In this document: piece by piece, positions 12,801-24,800 of the stretch
Layout of the letters: every line of letters starts with the position of its first letter
Numbering within the stretch: position 1 is the stretch's first letter
NCBI RefSeq assembly: GCF_019059575.1
Contig: NW_024882876.1
Coordinates: forward strand, 112,518 to 176,517
Length of the DNA stretch: 64,000 nt
Source of the DNA: Amphibalanus amphitrite
Taxonomy: Eukaryota > Arthropoda > Thecostraca > Balanomorpha > Balanidae
Direction of reading: 5' to 3'
Translations under genes and position numbers: made by a program
The notes under the pieces: generated by a model
What the model saw: only the letters and a program-made list of their open reading frames with translations
Told to the model about the DNA's origin: nothing
The model's database searches: none

Positions 12801-15800
12801 CAATGAGCCACTGCTCGGCGACGGCGGCGTCGCGGGCGAACTGGTACACCTCCAGGATGAGCTGCAGGTACTCCCAGCGCTCCTCCCACTTCTGATGCAT
12901 GTCGCCGCGCTGAGTGCTCAGCTGCACCAGCTTCTCCTTGATCTGAGGAACAGCGGCCGGGAGGGGCGAGTCAGACAGCTGGCCGGATTGATTGTCCTGA
13001 TACATGTGGTGAGTACTTGATGTTATTTACGCCCCGTTATTTATGAAATTGGAGTGGTATGCGTTGTCATACATTACGTGACGAGATCTTCCAGTTGAGA
13101 GAAGCACGCGGGCTGTTGGACTGCCGACAAACACTTGCTAAAAACAGACATCGTGTTCTAATCATCAACGTCAACGTCAGTATCAACATCAACACCAACA
13201 TCATCAGCATCAACAGCAGACAGCGTCTGCTGTTTGTCGCTACACACTGACTGCCTACCTCCTGCGATGCGTAGTGGTTGCGCGATAGCAGCTCCTTGCC
13301 GAGCGAGATGCAGGCGGAGAAGTTGTCCTCGCGCGTGTCAATCTCGGCCTTCAGACTCTGGTGGTTGTTCATCAGCAGCTCCACGCCGCTCACATCCCTG
13401 TGTGGAGTAGATCACGCCGTGTCGGTCAGTCAGTCCCTCAGTTAGCGAACGGCGGGGAAAGAACATAAGCAGACGGACCTAAAGCAGCATACAGTGGCTA
13501 AGCATCGCGACAGCTCAACAACCTAAGCTCATGAGCTGAGACATAACTGCCATCGTGGATGTAGGACTTCAGCCAAACTACCAAGCAGTCAAAGAAGTCT
13601 CTTCATCTCTTTCAGCGGGCAGTGTGGATTCCTTTCCGACCAACCGAGCGGCGGCGCTGTCACGCACCTGGGCTTCTCCGTGGTGTTCATCTGACGGTTG
13701 ACGTCGTCCATCCAGAGCATCAGGATGCGGCACATGTTGAAGAACTTGAAGAGGTCTCCGGTGTCGGCCAGCTTGGCTTTGCGCGCGTCGCAGAGCGCCT
13801 GCAGGTTGAGCCAGGCGTTGACCACCTCGGCCTCACGGTTGGTGATTTCCTTGGCCTTGTCGCCGGCGTAGGCCGCCTGCAGCTTCAGACTGTCCTCCTG
13901 GATCTGACGCACCTGCAGGAAGGAAAGCACATCGTCAGCCCATCAGACTAAGGTGACAGATATCGAGCTCCTAAATCTGACGTGTGTGTACTAGGAACAA
14001 CGTGTCCGGTCAGACTAGTCAGCAAAGCGACTAGAGTGTCCCCGGAGTCTAAAGACCACATCGGCAGACTTTGGGACCGCAAGACTAAGTCTGCAGACGT
14101 GCCTCCATCCACAAAATGATAGTAACAATGTCGGTGCCACCGCCTGTACTCCAGGTTACTGAGTCCCACCAGCCACCACCCACAAACCCCGTCCATGACC
14201 GAGTCCCATGACACTCAGCGCTCCGGTCCGCACCTGCTGCTGAAGGTTCTGCAGGTCGGAGAGGAAGTTCTGGTGCTTGCGCTGCAGCGTCGACACGGAG
14301 ACGGCGTCCCGGCCCAGCTCGTCCGACATGGCCGTCTGCTTCTCCATGATGCGGTTCAGCGTGTCCTTGCAGTCGTGGAAGAACTTGTGCAGCTCCCAGG
14401 AGGCGGCCAGCATCTGGAAATTATAATTACGGTCAGATAGATCTTCAGAGCACTTGGAAACTTCAACAATAAACATAGTAAATGGCATAAGACACCAACC
14501 GTGAAAATATCAAGGAACCAAACGCATCTATTAGTCCTTTACATTTGAAGATATTATGGCCAGTGACACAAAGATTGAGCCCATAAAAAACAAGCGATTC
14601 AATAAGCAGCTATCTTTAACGGTCACAATCACACAGATCATCTTCGCGCCACCGGGCGGCGGCCGGGTCCCGTCACCCACCTGAGTGCGCGTCTCGATGA
14701 GCTCGAGCAGGTCGGCCCACGAGTCGTTGAGGCCGTCCTTCCACTCGGCGATGGTGGCGGCGTCCGAGTGGCCGGCGCCGATCAGACCGTCTGCGATCTC
14801 GTTCACGGCCGACACGCGGTCCGTGCCCACCGTCTCCGTCTCGTGGGCGAACGTCTTGAACCGCTCCTGCAGCATCTGTGAGCGGGGAACGGGTGGCAGA
14901 GTAATAGGACTGAAATTTTGAGAACATACATAGGGGTGGTGACATCAACTCCTTAGTGCCTGACTGTTCAAGGGAACTTTCTGGGGAAAGTAAGTTGTAG
15001 CTCCACTTGATGTTTCTAAGGAAATAAAAGTAAAATTAGCATGTCACTGACGATGATCCGTGCTCAATTGCCCAGTCAGCATGACGTTCCTCTGCGACAA
15101 GGTAACCTCAAAAGCAAAACCACAAACAGCAGACCCTAACAACCGTATCAAATCCTTGCATCAGATACAAGGGTGGGATCAAACCCCTCCAAACCCGCAG
15201 CCTCCCACCTTCCCCCTCCGCCACTCACACAGACATGGTCGTAGTCCTGACCGAGCTCGTGCGACCCGGCCACCACCTCGCGCTCGGCGATCCACTGTTC
15301 TAGGTCGTCCACCTCCCTGTTGAGCTGGAACAGCTGGAGCGCCTCGTCGAGCCGGCCGCGCCGCTCCGACGCCAGGTCCTTGAGGCCGGCGTACAGCTTG
15401 TCCACCTGGGCCTGGCGCACGGCAATCTGCTGGCTGTGGACGGACAGAGGGGGTTACCGGGTGACTGTGACGAAGTACAGGGTGGATTTGGTGGTGGGGT
15501 GCCGGTGCGTCGCAACGAACGCTTTTTGGTCCACATAAAATAAAGACAGACACAAACTGATAAGGATATTAGGTGTTGTAAAAGGCAGGCAGCAGGTGAA
15601 GTAAGCCCATTCAAACCCACGACTGACTACTGTACACTGTACAGTGTGTGTCACAAACTGCTCAAGTCATTATCCTACGTCTCATCTAACCCAGCCGGTC
15701 AGTCAGGCCACCACTCCCTAACCATAGCCCCTCTCAGAGTAGAGTAACACCTCTCTCCGACCCCTCCCGCTCTCCCCGCCTCTCCACTCTCTCTCCGCCC

Positions 15801-18800
15801 CTCCGCTCCCCCCCCCCCCGCCCCTCCCTTTGCTCTCCCCCCGCTGTCGCTCACCTGTCTGGGTGGTCCTCTGCGATCAGCTGTTTGGCCGTCTCGCCCA
15901 GCTGGCGCACCGTCTCGGCGTAGTCCTCCACGGCGTTCTCCAGCGACTCGTGTTTCTTCATCAGGTTCTGTGCGGAGAACTCGTCCTTGCCCCGGTCGTC
16001 CACCATCATGTACAGCTCCTGGGCGCGGCGACGGACGGGCGACGTCAGATCGTAACTGTTTTGGGGAATAGCTGTGTTCTCCCGAGTCTTTAGAGTACAC
16101 GAAAGACTAGACAGGGTGGGAGAAATCTAGCGAAGGGAAAACTCATTGAAAGATAAAAAGAAAGACATAGCCTAAAAGCATTTCCAGTTGATATGCTGAT
16201 TTCTTAATGGCTAATTTCAAATAAAACTTCTGAGATTCGGCATCTAACAACATTCTCGTTCGTTCATTAGGGTTTACGGGCGCGTCGACTGCGGTGGTCA
16301 TTTTGCGCCCATCAACAACATTCTCAATCATTATAACTTTCCCCACGCTCGGTAGCCCTCTCAGCACGCCATTACGAGCTATTCCATCGTGTCCCACCTG
16401 TTCGGACATCCAGGCCTCTGCCTCGTTGGCGTCGAACAGGTACTGCTGGGCGCGCTCGGAGATGGCCAGCTTGTTTTTGCGCGCCTCCATGGCGTCCTGC
16501 AGTTGGCGCCACTGGTCCTTGAGCTGCTCCATCAGCTGGGCAAACTCGTCGCCGTCCTCGTGGCCGTCGGCAATCAGCAGCTCTCCGTCCTTGCACACCT
16601 GGATGGCGGGAGAAGGCGGTCAGATTCCGGGAAAAGCGGGCGTAAGGAATGAGGGTCATGCTGGGAAGGTAGAAGGGTGGAACGAAAGACAAGCTTCACC
16701 GCAGTATTGGTCGAATGGTAGAATCTTACATAGATTCGCTATATCATAATTTGTTGATACTGTGATAGCTGTGATGAAGACGTGATAAAAGCACAGCGAC
16801 GAAAGCGTTTACATATAGCCGTATGTCGATGGCGTCAGTCGTATACCGCCTTACGCCACCAGGGCCGGGGAGTGACTCACGGCGTTGATGCGCGGCTCGT
16901 GGTTGGAGATCTCGTTCTGCAGGCTCTGGTTGCGCCGCGTCAGCATGTGCACGCTGACCAGCGAGTCGCCAAACTCTGGCGAGTTGGCCTGGGGCAGTTT
17001 CTCGGCGATCCACAGCTTCTCGTCTTCAATGTCGCGCCGGAACTGCAGCGCGTTCTTCTTCTTGGTCAGCTTCTGCTGGCGGTCCAGCAGCGGCGTCTTC
17101 AGGCTCTCGAAGCGCTTCTGGACGCGCTCCTTCTTCTCCTTGACCTCGTCGGCCTTCTCGGGAGCCATCCGCTCCAGGTGCTCCGCCTGGCTGTGCAGCT
17201 CCGTCACCTGAGTAGGGGGGGGGGGGACGGTCAGTGGACGTGCGGAGAGGGTTTAGCCTGGCACTGAGATGGACTTTGCTGTGTGATAACATGAGCCGTT
17301 CAATTAGGGACACTAGAATTATTAGTGGCCATTAGTGGCCATTAGAAACCGATTTGCAGAAACAGACTGCATTAAAACCTAGCCTTTAAAATCAACTAAC
17401 ACACTAAGGCCAGTTAAGGCGCGTCGAGGTTCACCGAACGGTTGCACTGACTACCAGCTAGGCAGTCACGTAAATTAGGCTATGCTCAATCAGCCACCCC
17501 TTTCGCCTAACAGCCGAGTCCCCGCCTCCACCGTACACCACGCACCTGTTTGGCCTTGACGGCCATCTGCGTCTCGATCATCTGCTGTTTCTGCATCAGG
17601 ATGTTGAGGCTGGCCAGGTCGCTGGTGTCGTCGCCGTGCATGATCTGCGTCTCGAGCTCGTCCACCCAGCCGTCGATGTCGTCACACGACTGTTCGTAGA
17701 GCACAGCGCGGTTGGCGTCGAACAGCCGCTCGCCCTTCTGCTTGGTCACCGTCTCCAGCTGGTCAAAGTGGTCCTCCAGCTCGGAGATTTTGGGCCGCAC
17801 CAGCTCCTGCATTTCGGGCTTCTCCTTGATGAGCTCCTCGCCAGACTCCTGGATACGGTACAGTCTGGATGGAGGGGGGGGGGGGGCGGGAGTGAGTCAG
17901 TTGGAGACGGAATATCGAGAGGATGAATTCAGTGCAATATATGCATGAAATTTATGTTCATCTTTTCCGCTATGACATGAGCTCAGTAACGTTTGAATAC
18001 AGTCAAACAGTGCCCTAGCCTTCCCTACATCAATATGCACTATGCAGCTCACAACCACCCAGCATTCATATCACTGGCACCACGCCACGCTGAGTGTTCA
18101 ATCTTCCCGTTGCTCCAACCGGCTTATTACGTCCGCCCCATCCCCACCGCTCACCTATCCTTGTTGCTGGCGATCTCTGCCTCGAACGCCTGGTGGCGCG
18201 TCCACTTGCTGTGCACGGTTTTGGCGGATCGGTAGCTGTCGTCCTGTGCGCTGATGGATTTCTCCTGGATCCATTCGCCGAGCTCCTCGCAGTCCTGCAG
18301 GAACTGGTGCAGCTGCAGCTGGTCGCGCAGCCGCTCCATCTCCAGCATAGCCCGCTCCCTGCGCGGAGGATGGGGTATGGTCAGACACTACAGTCGCGCA
18401 GCCGCTCCATCTCCAGCATAGCCCGCTCCCTGCGCGGGACGGGAGGGATAGGTCAGACACTACAGTCGCGCAGCCGCTCCATCTCCAGCATAGCCCGCTC
18501 CCTGCGCGGGACGGGAGGGATAGGTCAGATACTACAGTCGCGCAGCCGCTCCATCTCCAACATAGCCCGCTCCCTGCATGGAGGGAGGGATGGGTCAGAT
18601 ACTACAGTCGCGCAGCCGCTCCATCTCCAACATAGCCCGCTCCCTGCATGGAGGGAGGGATTAGGTCAGATACTACAGTCACGCAGCCACTCCATCTCCA
18701 ACATAGCCCGCTCCCCAGGGGCGGATCCAGGAAAACTCCAAGGGGAGGGTCATGAATCGAAGTGGTGCCCCTACCTATACCCAAAATTAAAAACTCAACG

Positions 18801-21800
18801 GATTTCGTCCACTTCATTTTGGTGGTGCCCCTATTTTCAGTTTTTTTCTTTTTATTTTTTATTTTTAGTCAGTATCTTAACTCTTAGCCACAACCACATT
18901 TACCAATTGTAAGCAAGTATATATGAATGTGCTATGTGTATATATGTTGTGGACGCTGAGTAGTGAGTACTTACCAGGAACGTTATCAGGTAAGCAAATC
19001 GTTGTCAGTCCGACGAACTTGACCCTGGCGTCTAAAGGGTCTGTCCTTGATACTTCAGGCTTGTCAGGGGCACCAAAGTCCTTCCAGGGACACCACAAAC
19101 CTGTCAGGGGCACCTACGGCCTTGTAGGGGCGCCACAGGCCCGCCAGGGGCACCACAGGCCTGCCAGGAAGCAGGGGCACCACAGGTCTAGCAAGTATAC
19201 ACGACAGGCCTGTCAGGGGCACAACGGGCCTGTTGGGCCCATGAGCACCCCTAGGGGCAGGGGCACCACAGTCCTTCCAGGGGCACCGCAGGCCTGTGAG
19301 GGGCACCAGCGGCCTAGCAGGGGCACCAGTCAACACAGGCCTGCCAGGGGCACCACAGACCTGCCAGGGGCACCAGAGGCCTGCCAGGAGCACCACCGAC
19401 CTCGCAGGGGTAACTTGGGCCTGTCAGGGCCCAGGGGCACCACGGGCCTGTCGAGAGGCACTTCAGGTTTTTCAGGGGCACCATAGTCCTCTCCGGGCGC
19501 AGGGGTAGCAGGGGCACCAGAGGCCTGCCAGGGGCACTACAGGCCTAGCAAGGGCACCACTGGTCTATCAGGGGCACCACGAGCCTGTCATAGCCAGGCA
19601 TCTCAGGCTTGTCAAGGCCCAGGGGCACCACAGGTCTGTGAGGGGCACCAGCGACCTAGCAGGGGCACCAGTCAACACAGGTCTGCCAGGGGCGCCACAG
19701 ACCTGCCAGGGGCACCACAGACCTGCCAGGGGCACCAGAGGTCTGCCAGGGGCACCACCGGCCTCGCAGGGGCACCTTGGGCCTGTCAGGGGCACCACGG
19801 GCCTGCCGAGGGGCACTTCAGACTTTTCAGGGGCACCAGTCCTCTCCGGGCGCAGGGGTTCCAGCGGCCTAGCAAGGGCACCAGAGGTCTGTCAGGGGCA
19901 CCAGCGGCCTAGAAAGGGCACCAGAGGCCTGCCAGGGGCACCACAGGCCTAACAAGGGCACCACGGGCCTGTCAGGGGCACCTCAGGCTTGTCAGGGCCC
20001 AGGGACACCACAGTCCTTCCAAGGGTACCGCAAGCCTGTCAGGGGCACCAGAGGCCTGCCAGGGGCACCACAGGCCTAGCAAGGGCACCACTGGCCTGTC
20101 AGGGGCACCTCAGGCTTGTCAGGGCCCAGGGGCACCACAGTCCTTCCAGGGGCATTACAAGCCTGTCAGGGGCACTCGAGACCTAGCAAGGGCACCACAG
20201 GCCTGCCATGGACACCACAGGCCTGCCAGGGGCACCACCGGCCTTGCAGGGGCGCCTCAGGCCTGTCAGGGGCACCACGTGCCTGCCGGGGACACTTCAG
20301 GCTTGTCAGGGGCGTTACAGTCCTGTCAGGGCCCAGGGGCACCAGGCCCGTGGTGTCCCTGCTAGGCCTGTGGTGCCCCTGGCGGTCCTGTGGTGCCCCT
20401 GTCAGGACTGTGATACCCCTGATAGGCCGGTGGTGCCCCTGGCAGATCTTTGGGCCCCCGGGCCTCAAGGGGGGGCCATGACCCATGTGACCCCCCCCCC
20501 CTTGGATCCGCCCCTGTCCCTGCTAGGCCTGTGGTGCCCCTGGCGGTCCTGTGGTGCCCCTGTCAGGACTGTGATACCCCTGATAGGCCGGTGGTGCCCC
20601 TGGCAGATCTTTGGGCCCCCGGGCCTCAAGGGGGGGGCCATGACCCATGTGACCCCCCCCCCCCCCCTTGGATCCGCCCCTGCCGCTCCCTGCATGGAGG
20701 GAGGGATGGGTCAGATACTACAGTCGCGCAGCCGCTCCATCTCCAACATAGCCCGCTCCCTGCATGGAGGGAGGGATTAGGTCAGACACTACAGTCACGC
20801 AGCCGCTCCATCTCCAACATAGCCCGCTCCCTGCGCGGAGGATGGGGGATGGGTCAGATACTACAGTCGCGCAGCCGCTCCATCTCCAACATAGCCCGCT
20901 CCCTGCATGGAGGGAGGGATGGGTCAGATACTACAGTCGCGCAGCCGCTCCATCTCCAGCATAGCCCGCTCCCTGCAGAGCGCGGGAGGGATTAGTCAGA
21001 CACTACAGTCACGCAGCCGCTCCATCTCCAACATAGCCCGCTCCCTGTGCGGGCGTGAGATTAGTCAGTCACGATCGGGTGTCCATGCTTCAACTATATA
21101 CCCAGAGTAGGAAATTGAACAATAAAAATCCTTGATTAAAACTCATCAAATCTCGTTTCGCTTCGGAAACCAGCTGAGAAAGACCGGGCCGATGTCCATC
21201 GGTCGTCGAGCCCACGCTAAATTTGCCGCTTCGTAAATTATGCATGCAAGACAACGTCGCAATGAAATATCAAATACGAACATGAAACGTTGTAATTCTA
21301 CCCCTCAGCCTCCATCCACCCGGTGTTCCGTACCTATTGTTCTCGCGGCGCTCGGAGATGTTCTCGGCCTTCTTCTGGATCTTGTCGGCGGCGTAGTGTC
21401 CCTCCTCGGTGAGCCGCTTGGCGAACTGCAGGATGCCGTTCAGCTTCTCGTCATTAGCCTCCATGGTGGTGAGGAACGCCTCGAACCGCTTGATCTGCTC
21501 CTCGGCCTGCTCCAGGTTAGCCTGCCGACGGAGCGGGGAGCGGGCGGGTTAGTGGTGACTACTGGACCGGGCCAGCGGCCCTGTGAGGGAGTGGGCAGAG
21601 GAGTCTAATCGAAACTGAGAACCAATGACTTGTTTGCTAATTGGCGGTTGATAGAAAGTCTGTCGCCTGAAGTCAAATCAAAATCAAAATTGGCGTAGCT
21701 ACTTGAGTCAGTGCATAATGCAATTTAGCTGAAGATGCAGCTATCAAATATTCTGCTTAGATCACCAGTCATCACCAAAACAACAATGGCAAGCGAGACT

Positions 21801-24800
21801 AGCAATGCTCACACATTTCAACTAGGTTTAACTGTTGATCGTGAGCCATGAAAAGCGCACCTTCCAAGAAGTGCAGTAGAATCACTGGACTGGGATCGGG
21901 AAGGCGTGGGATGTTGCACTCAACTCATCGGCAAGGCTAGGTGGGCCAATCGGTGGGCGCTCCGTCAGAGTCCCTGCACAGGAGCTGTGCTGCAGGAGAG
22001 GCGAGCAGGGAGCACAGGAGTAGGCAAGAGCGCTGCAGAAGGAATGCAGGAGTTAGTGCGCAGAAGTAGAGCTGCAGAAGGAGCGCATAAGGTCACGTGT
22101 CGGTCGGCGGACTGAGAAAGGCGCGGAAGGACGCCGGAGCAACGCTCGACAAACGCCCCAGTCGGGGCCGGGGAGCTGTCTGCAGCGGCGGCGGCGGGAT
22201 CGCACTGACCGGCGTGTCGACCTTGGAGAGGAAGTTCTCCTGCTGGCTGAGCGCCACCTCGCCCATCTTGGCGTCGCGCAGGAACATCTGGTAGTTGAGA
22301 CTCTGCGACAGCAGCTGCTGGCGGTTCTCCCACATCTTGTGCAGCTCCTCCCAACTGATGAAAGTCAGAGAAATGGGTCAGAACTCACGGTAAGGTAAAC
22401 ACACACGGGGCTGCATTTTTGTCATTTGCAAATGTTAGACCGAAAAGTGTGTAGCCTTGTCATTCACACGCCATTGGTTGACAAAGCGTCTGATGAATAA
22501 GCTGTTTTAAGACCCTTCAATGCCTCACTCACGAGGTTCACTTGTCACCCGTCAGCCTCTCTTGCGTCCACTCACCCGTCCTTGAGCGCCTTGAGCCGCT
22601 CGCGCAGGAACATGTACTGCGGGTCGTCGGGCGGCGTGACGTCCTCGGCGGTCACGCGCTCGCCGTACTCCATCATCGAGTTGTAGTCGTCGTTGTAGTT
22701 GTCGATCTCCTCGCGGATCGTCTGGTGCTCTGTGAGGGACAGGGAGGGGAGTTTAGGATCGGGGTCTGAGAGGGTAGCCGACCGAGGGTCACATCACGTA
22801 ATGGGCGTGACAGAAGGTGATGCCTTTTTTGCTATGTCTCTCCAATGAGCCGGTATTGCTCAGTCTGCATTATCTACCAGCTCTGTCCTCCCCTAGTTTG
22901 CCCCTCTCTCCCGACACTCACGGCTGAACAGTCACCCCACCTCCCTCCTCTCCTCTGCCCTCCCCTCCGCCCTCTCTCTCCCGTGACTCACGGCTGAGCA
23001 GCCACTCTGCCTACCCCTTCCTCTGCCCTCCCCTCCGCCCTCTCTCCCGTGACTCACGGCTGAGCAGCCTCTCTGTCTCCCTCCCTGATCTGCCCCTCTC
23101 TCCGCCCCCTCTCTCCCGTGACTCACGGCTGAGCAGCCTTTCGGCCTCCCTCCCTCCTCTGCCCTCCCCTCCGCCCTCTGCCCGTCACTCACGGCTGAGC
23201 AGCCTCTCGGCCTCTGACAGCGACTGAGGAATATCCTCCGAGGCCACGTCGGTCTGGGTCTTGGTCAGCCAGGCGGAGAAGTGGTCCAGGTCGCGCAGGA
23301 AGCGGTGCAGGTCGCCGGCCTCCTCCAGCTTCGAGTAGCGCTCCTTCAGCAGCTCCGTCATCTCCTTCCACGGCTGTGGAACGGTACGAGAGGGGGTGAC
23401 GGGGTCATGAGGTGAAAAACACTGCAACACTGTTCTGCCGTATAAAGGCAAAACCCATTATGTTCGGGTGACCTCTGACCTGAGGGAATGACCTCTGACC
23501 CGACATAATGGTTTTTGCCTTTGCACGGCAGTGTTGGTCCCAAATCCCAAGTCCCAACAACGTAAAGCAACGATGTAGACGGCTTCTCCAGCTCCGGATA
23601 ACAGGAACTCGCCGGGACAGTTAGCCGTGTAAAATTGCATCATACATCCAACGCGATGTCGACATGTCGGTGCAGTCATCCCACCTTCCCACCTGGAGCC
23701 GGTTCATGTCCCCTCGGCCCCAATCTCCCTAACATGCCACCCTACGCACCTCCTGGAGCTGGTTGATGTTCTTGCGGATCTCGGCGGCCTCGTCGGGCCG
23801 CTCGTCCTCGATGCGTTTGGCCTCGCGCTCGAGGTCGTCCAGCTTGGCCTGGATGGCGGCGATGTCGCGCTCCATGCCGTTCAGCTTGCGCTGCAGCGTC
23901 ATGATGCCGGCCTGTGCGCGGAGAGAGGCAGAGATGGTCAGACGAGACAGGCGGGAGTTCAACACTCACATGGTCATTGCTTGCACTTGGTGTACGTCAG
24001 GTCGATAAATGGAAGAACCGTCCTTGAAAACAACACCAACCAGCCGTGGTTGGTGTACTACATGGTGAGAAATAGACATTCAATTAATGACTTCATCGGG
24101 AGACCTAAAGCAAAGGCTGCTTACACCGACGTATACAAATGGTTATCATAACCGGTCGTCAAAGAGTCAATCGATGTCACATGTCCCTCATCCCCGGTCG
24201 ACCATGACTGTTAACTCGCCGACTACGGACGCCCGAGTCGAACCTTTCAGATGGTTGTACGCACCAGGTCGGAGCCCAGATCCTTGGTCTCGTGCAGCAG
24301 TTTGGTCTTCTCCTCGATCCAGGAGACGGTCTCGCGGATCTCGATGTGGAACGTCTGGTACGAGTGCGCAGACTCGAGTTCCTCCTTCTTCTTCTCGGCC
24401 TTGTCACGCAGCTGGGACCACTTCTCGTTCAGCTGCGGGGGTAAAACAGCGGAGCAGGGCCGTCAGAGATGAATCGTGCACAGGACGACTTGATAACTGG
24501 TTTGAGCACAATGTTTGTTTTTGTCAGCCTGACAATTAATTTATAGGGCGAACTCACGATTTGGCAATTATGCTGCTACTCTTCAATACTTCAAATATTT
24601 AGCGAGCATGATGTAGAAACCATCGCCAGTGATTGAAGAAAAACATAAATTCGAGCTGAGCTTAACAGTCTAAAGCCTGAAACAGACTCTTTCCGCAGTC
24701 AGGAAATCGCATGCGAGAGCCTATTCAAATACATGGAAGCACGCTCGCATCAATCGCACGCACCTCCCGCAAGCGATTGATGCGAGAAGAATTATAATGT

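Noticed and set aside
16782..17267. 161-codon plus-strand open frame rich in Leu/Val/Arg
   Set aside because: It is the antisense shadow of a beta-spectrin repeat exon (17207-16881), as are many plus-strand frames over the spectrin exons.
18094..20995. Long plus-strand open frames with Gly/Pro/His/Arg repeats, collagen-like
   Set aside because: They follow a 20-bp minisatellite and a 70-72 bp array of spectrin splice-site copies. The absence of stops is a property of the unit; no start context, domain or splice structure supports a gene.
22916..23212. Regularly spaced repeats resembling a CRISPR array
   Set aside because: The genome is eukaryotic, the spacers are themselves repeated, and the units are copies of an exon end and donor site.
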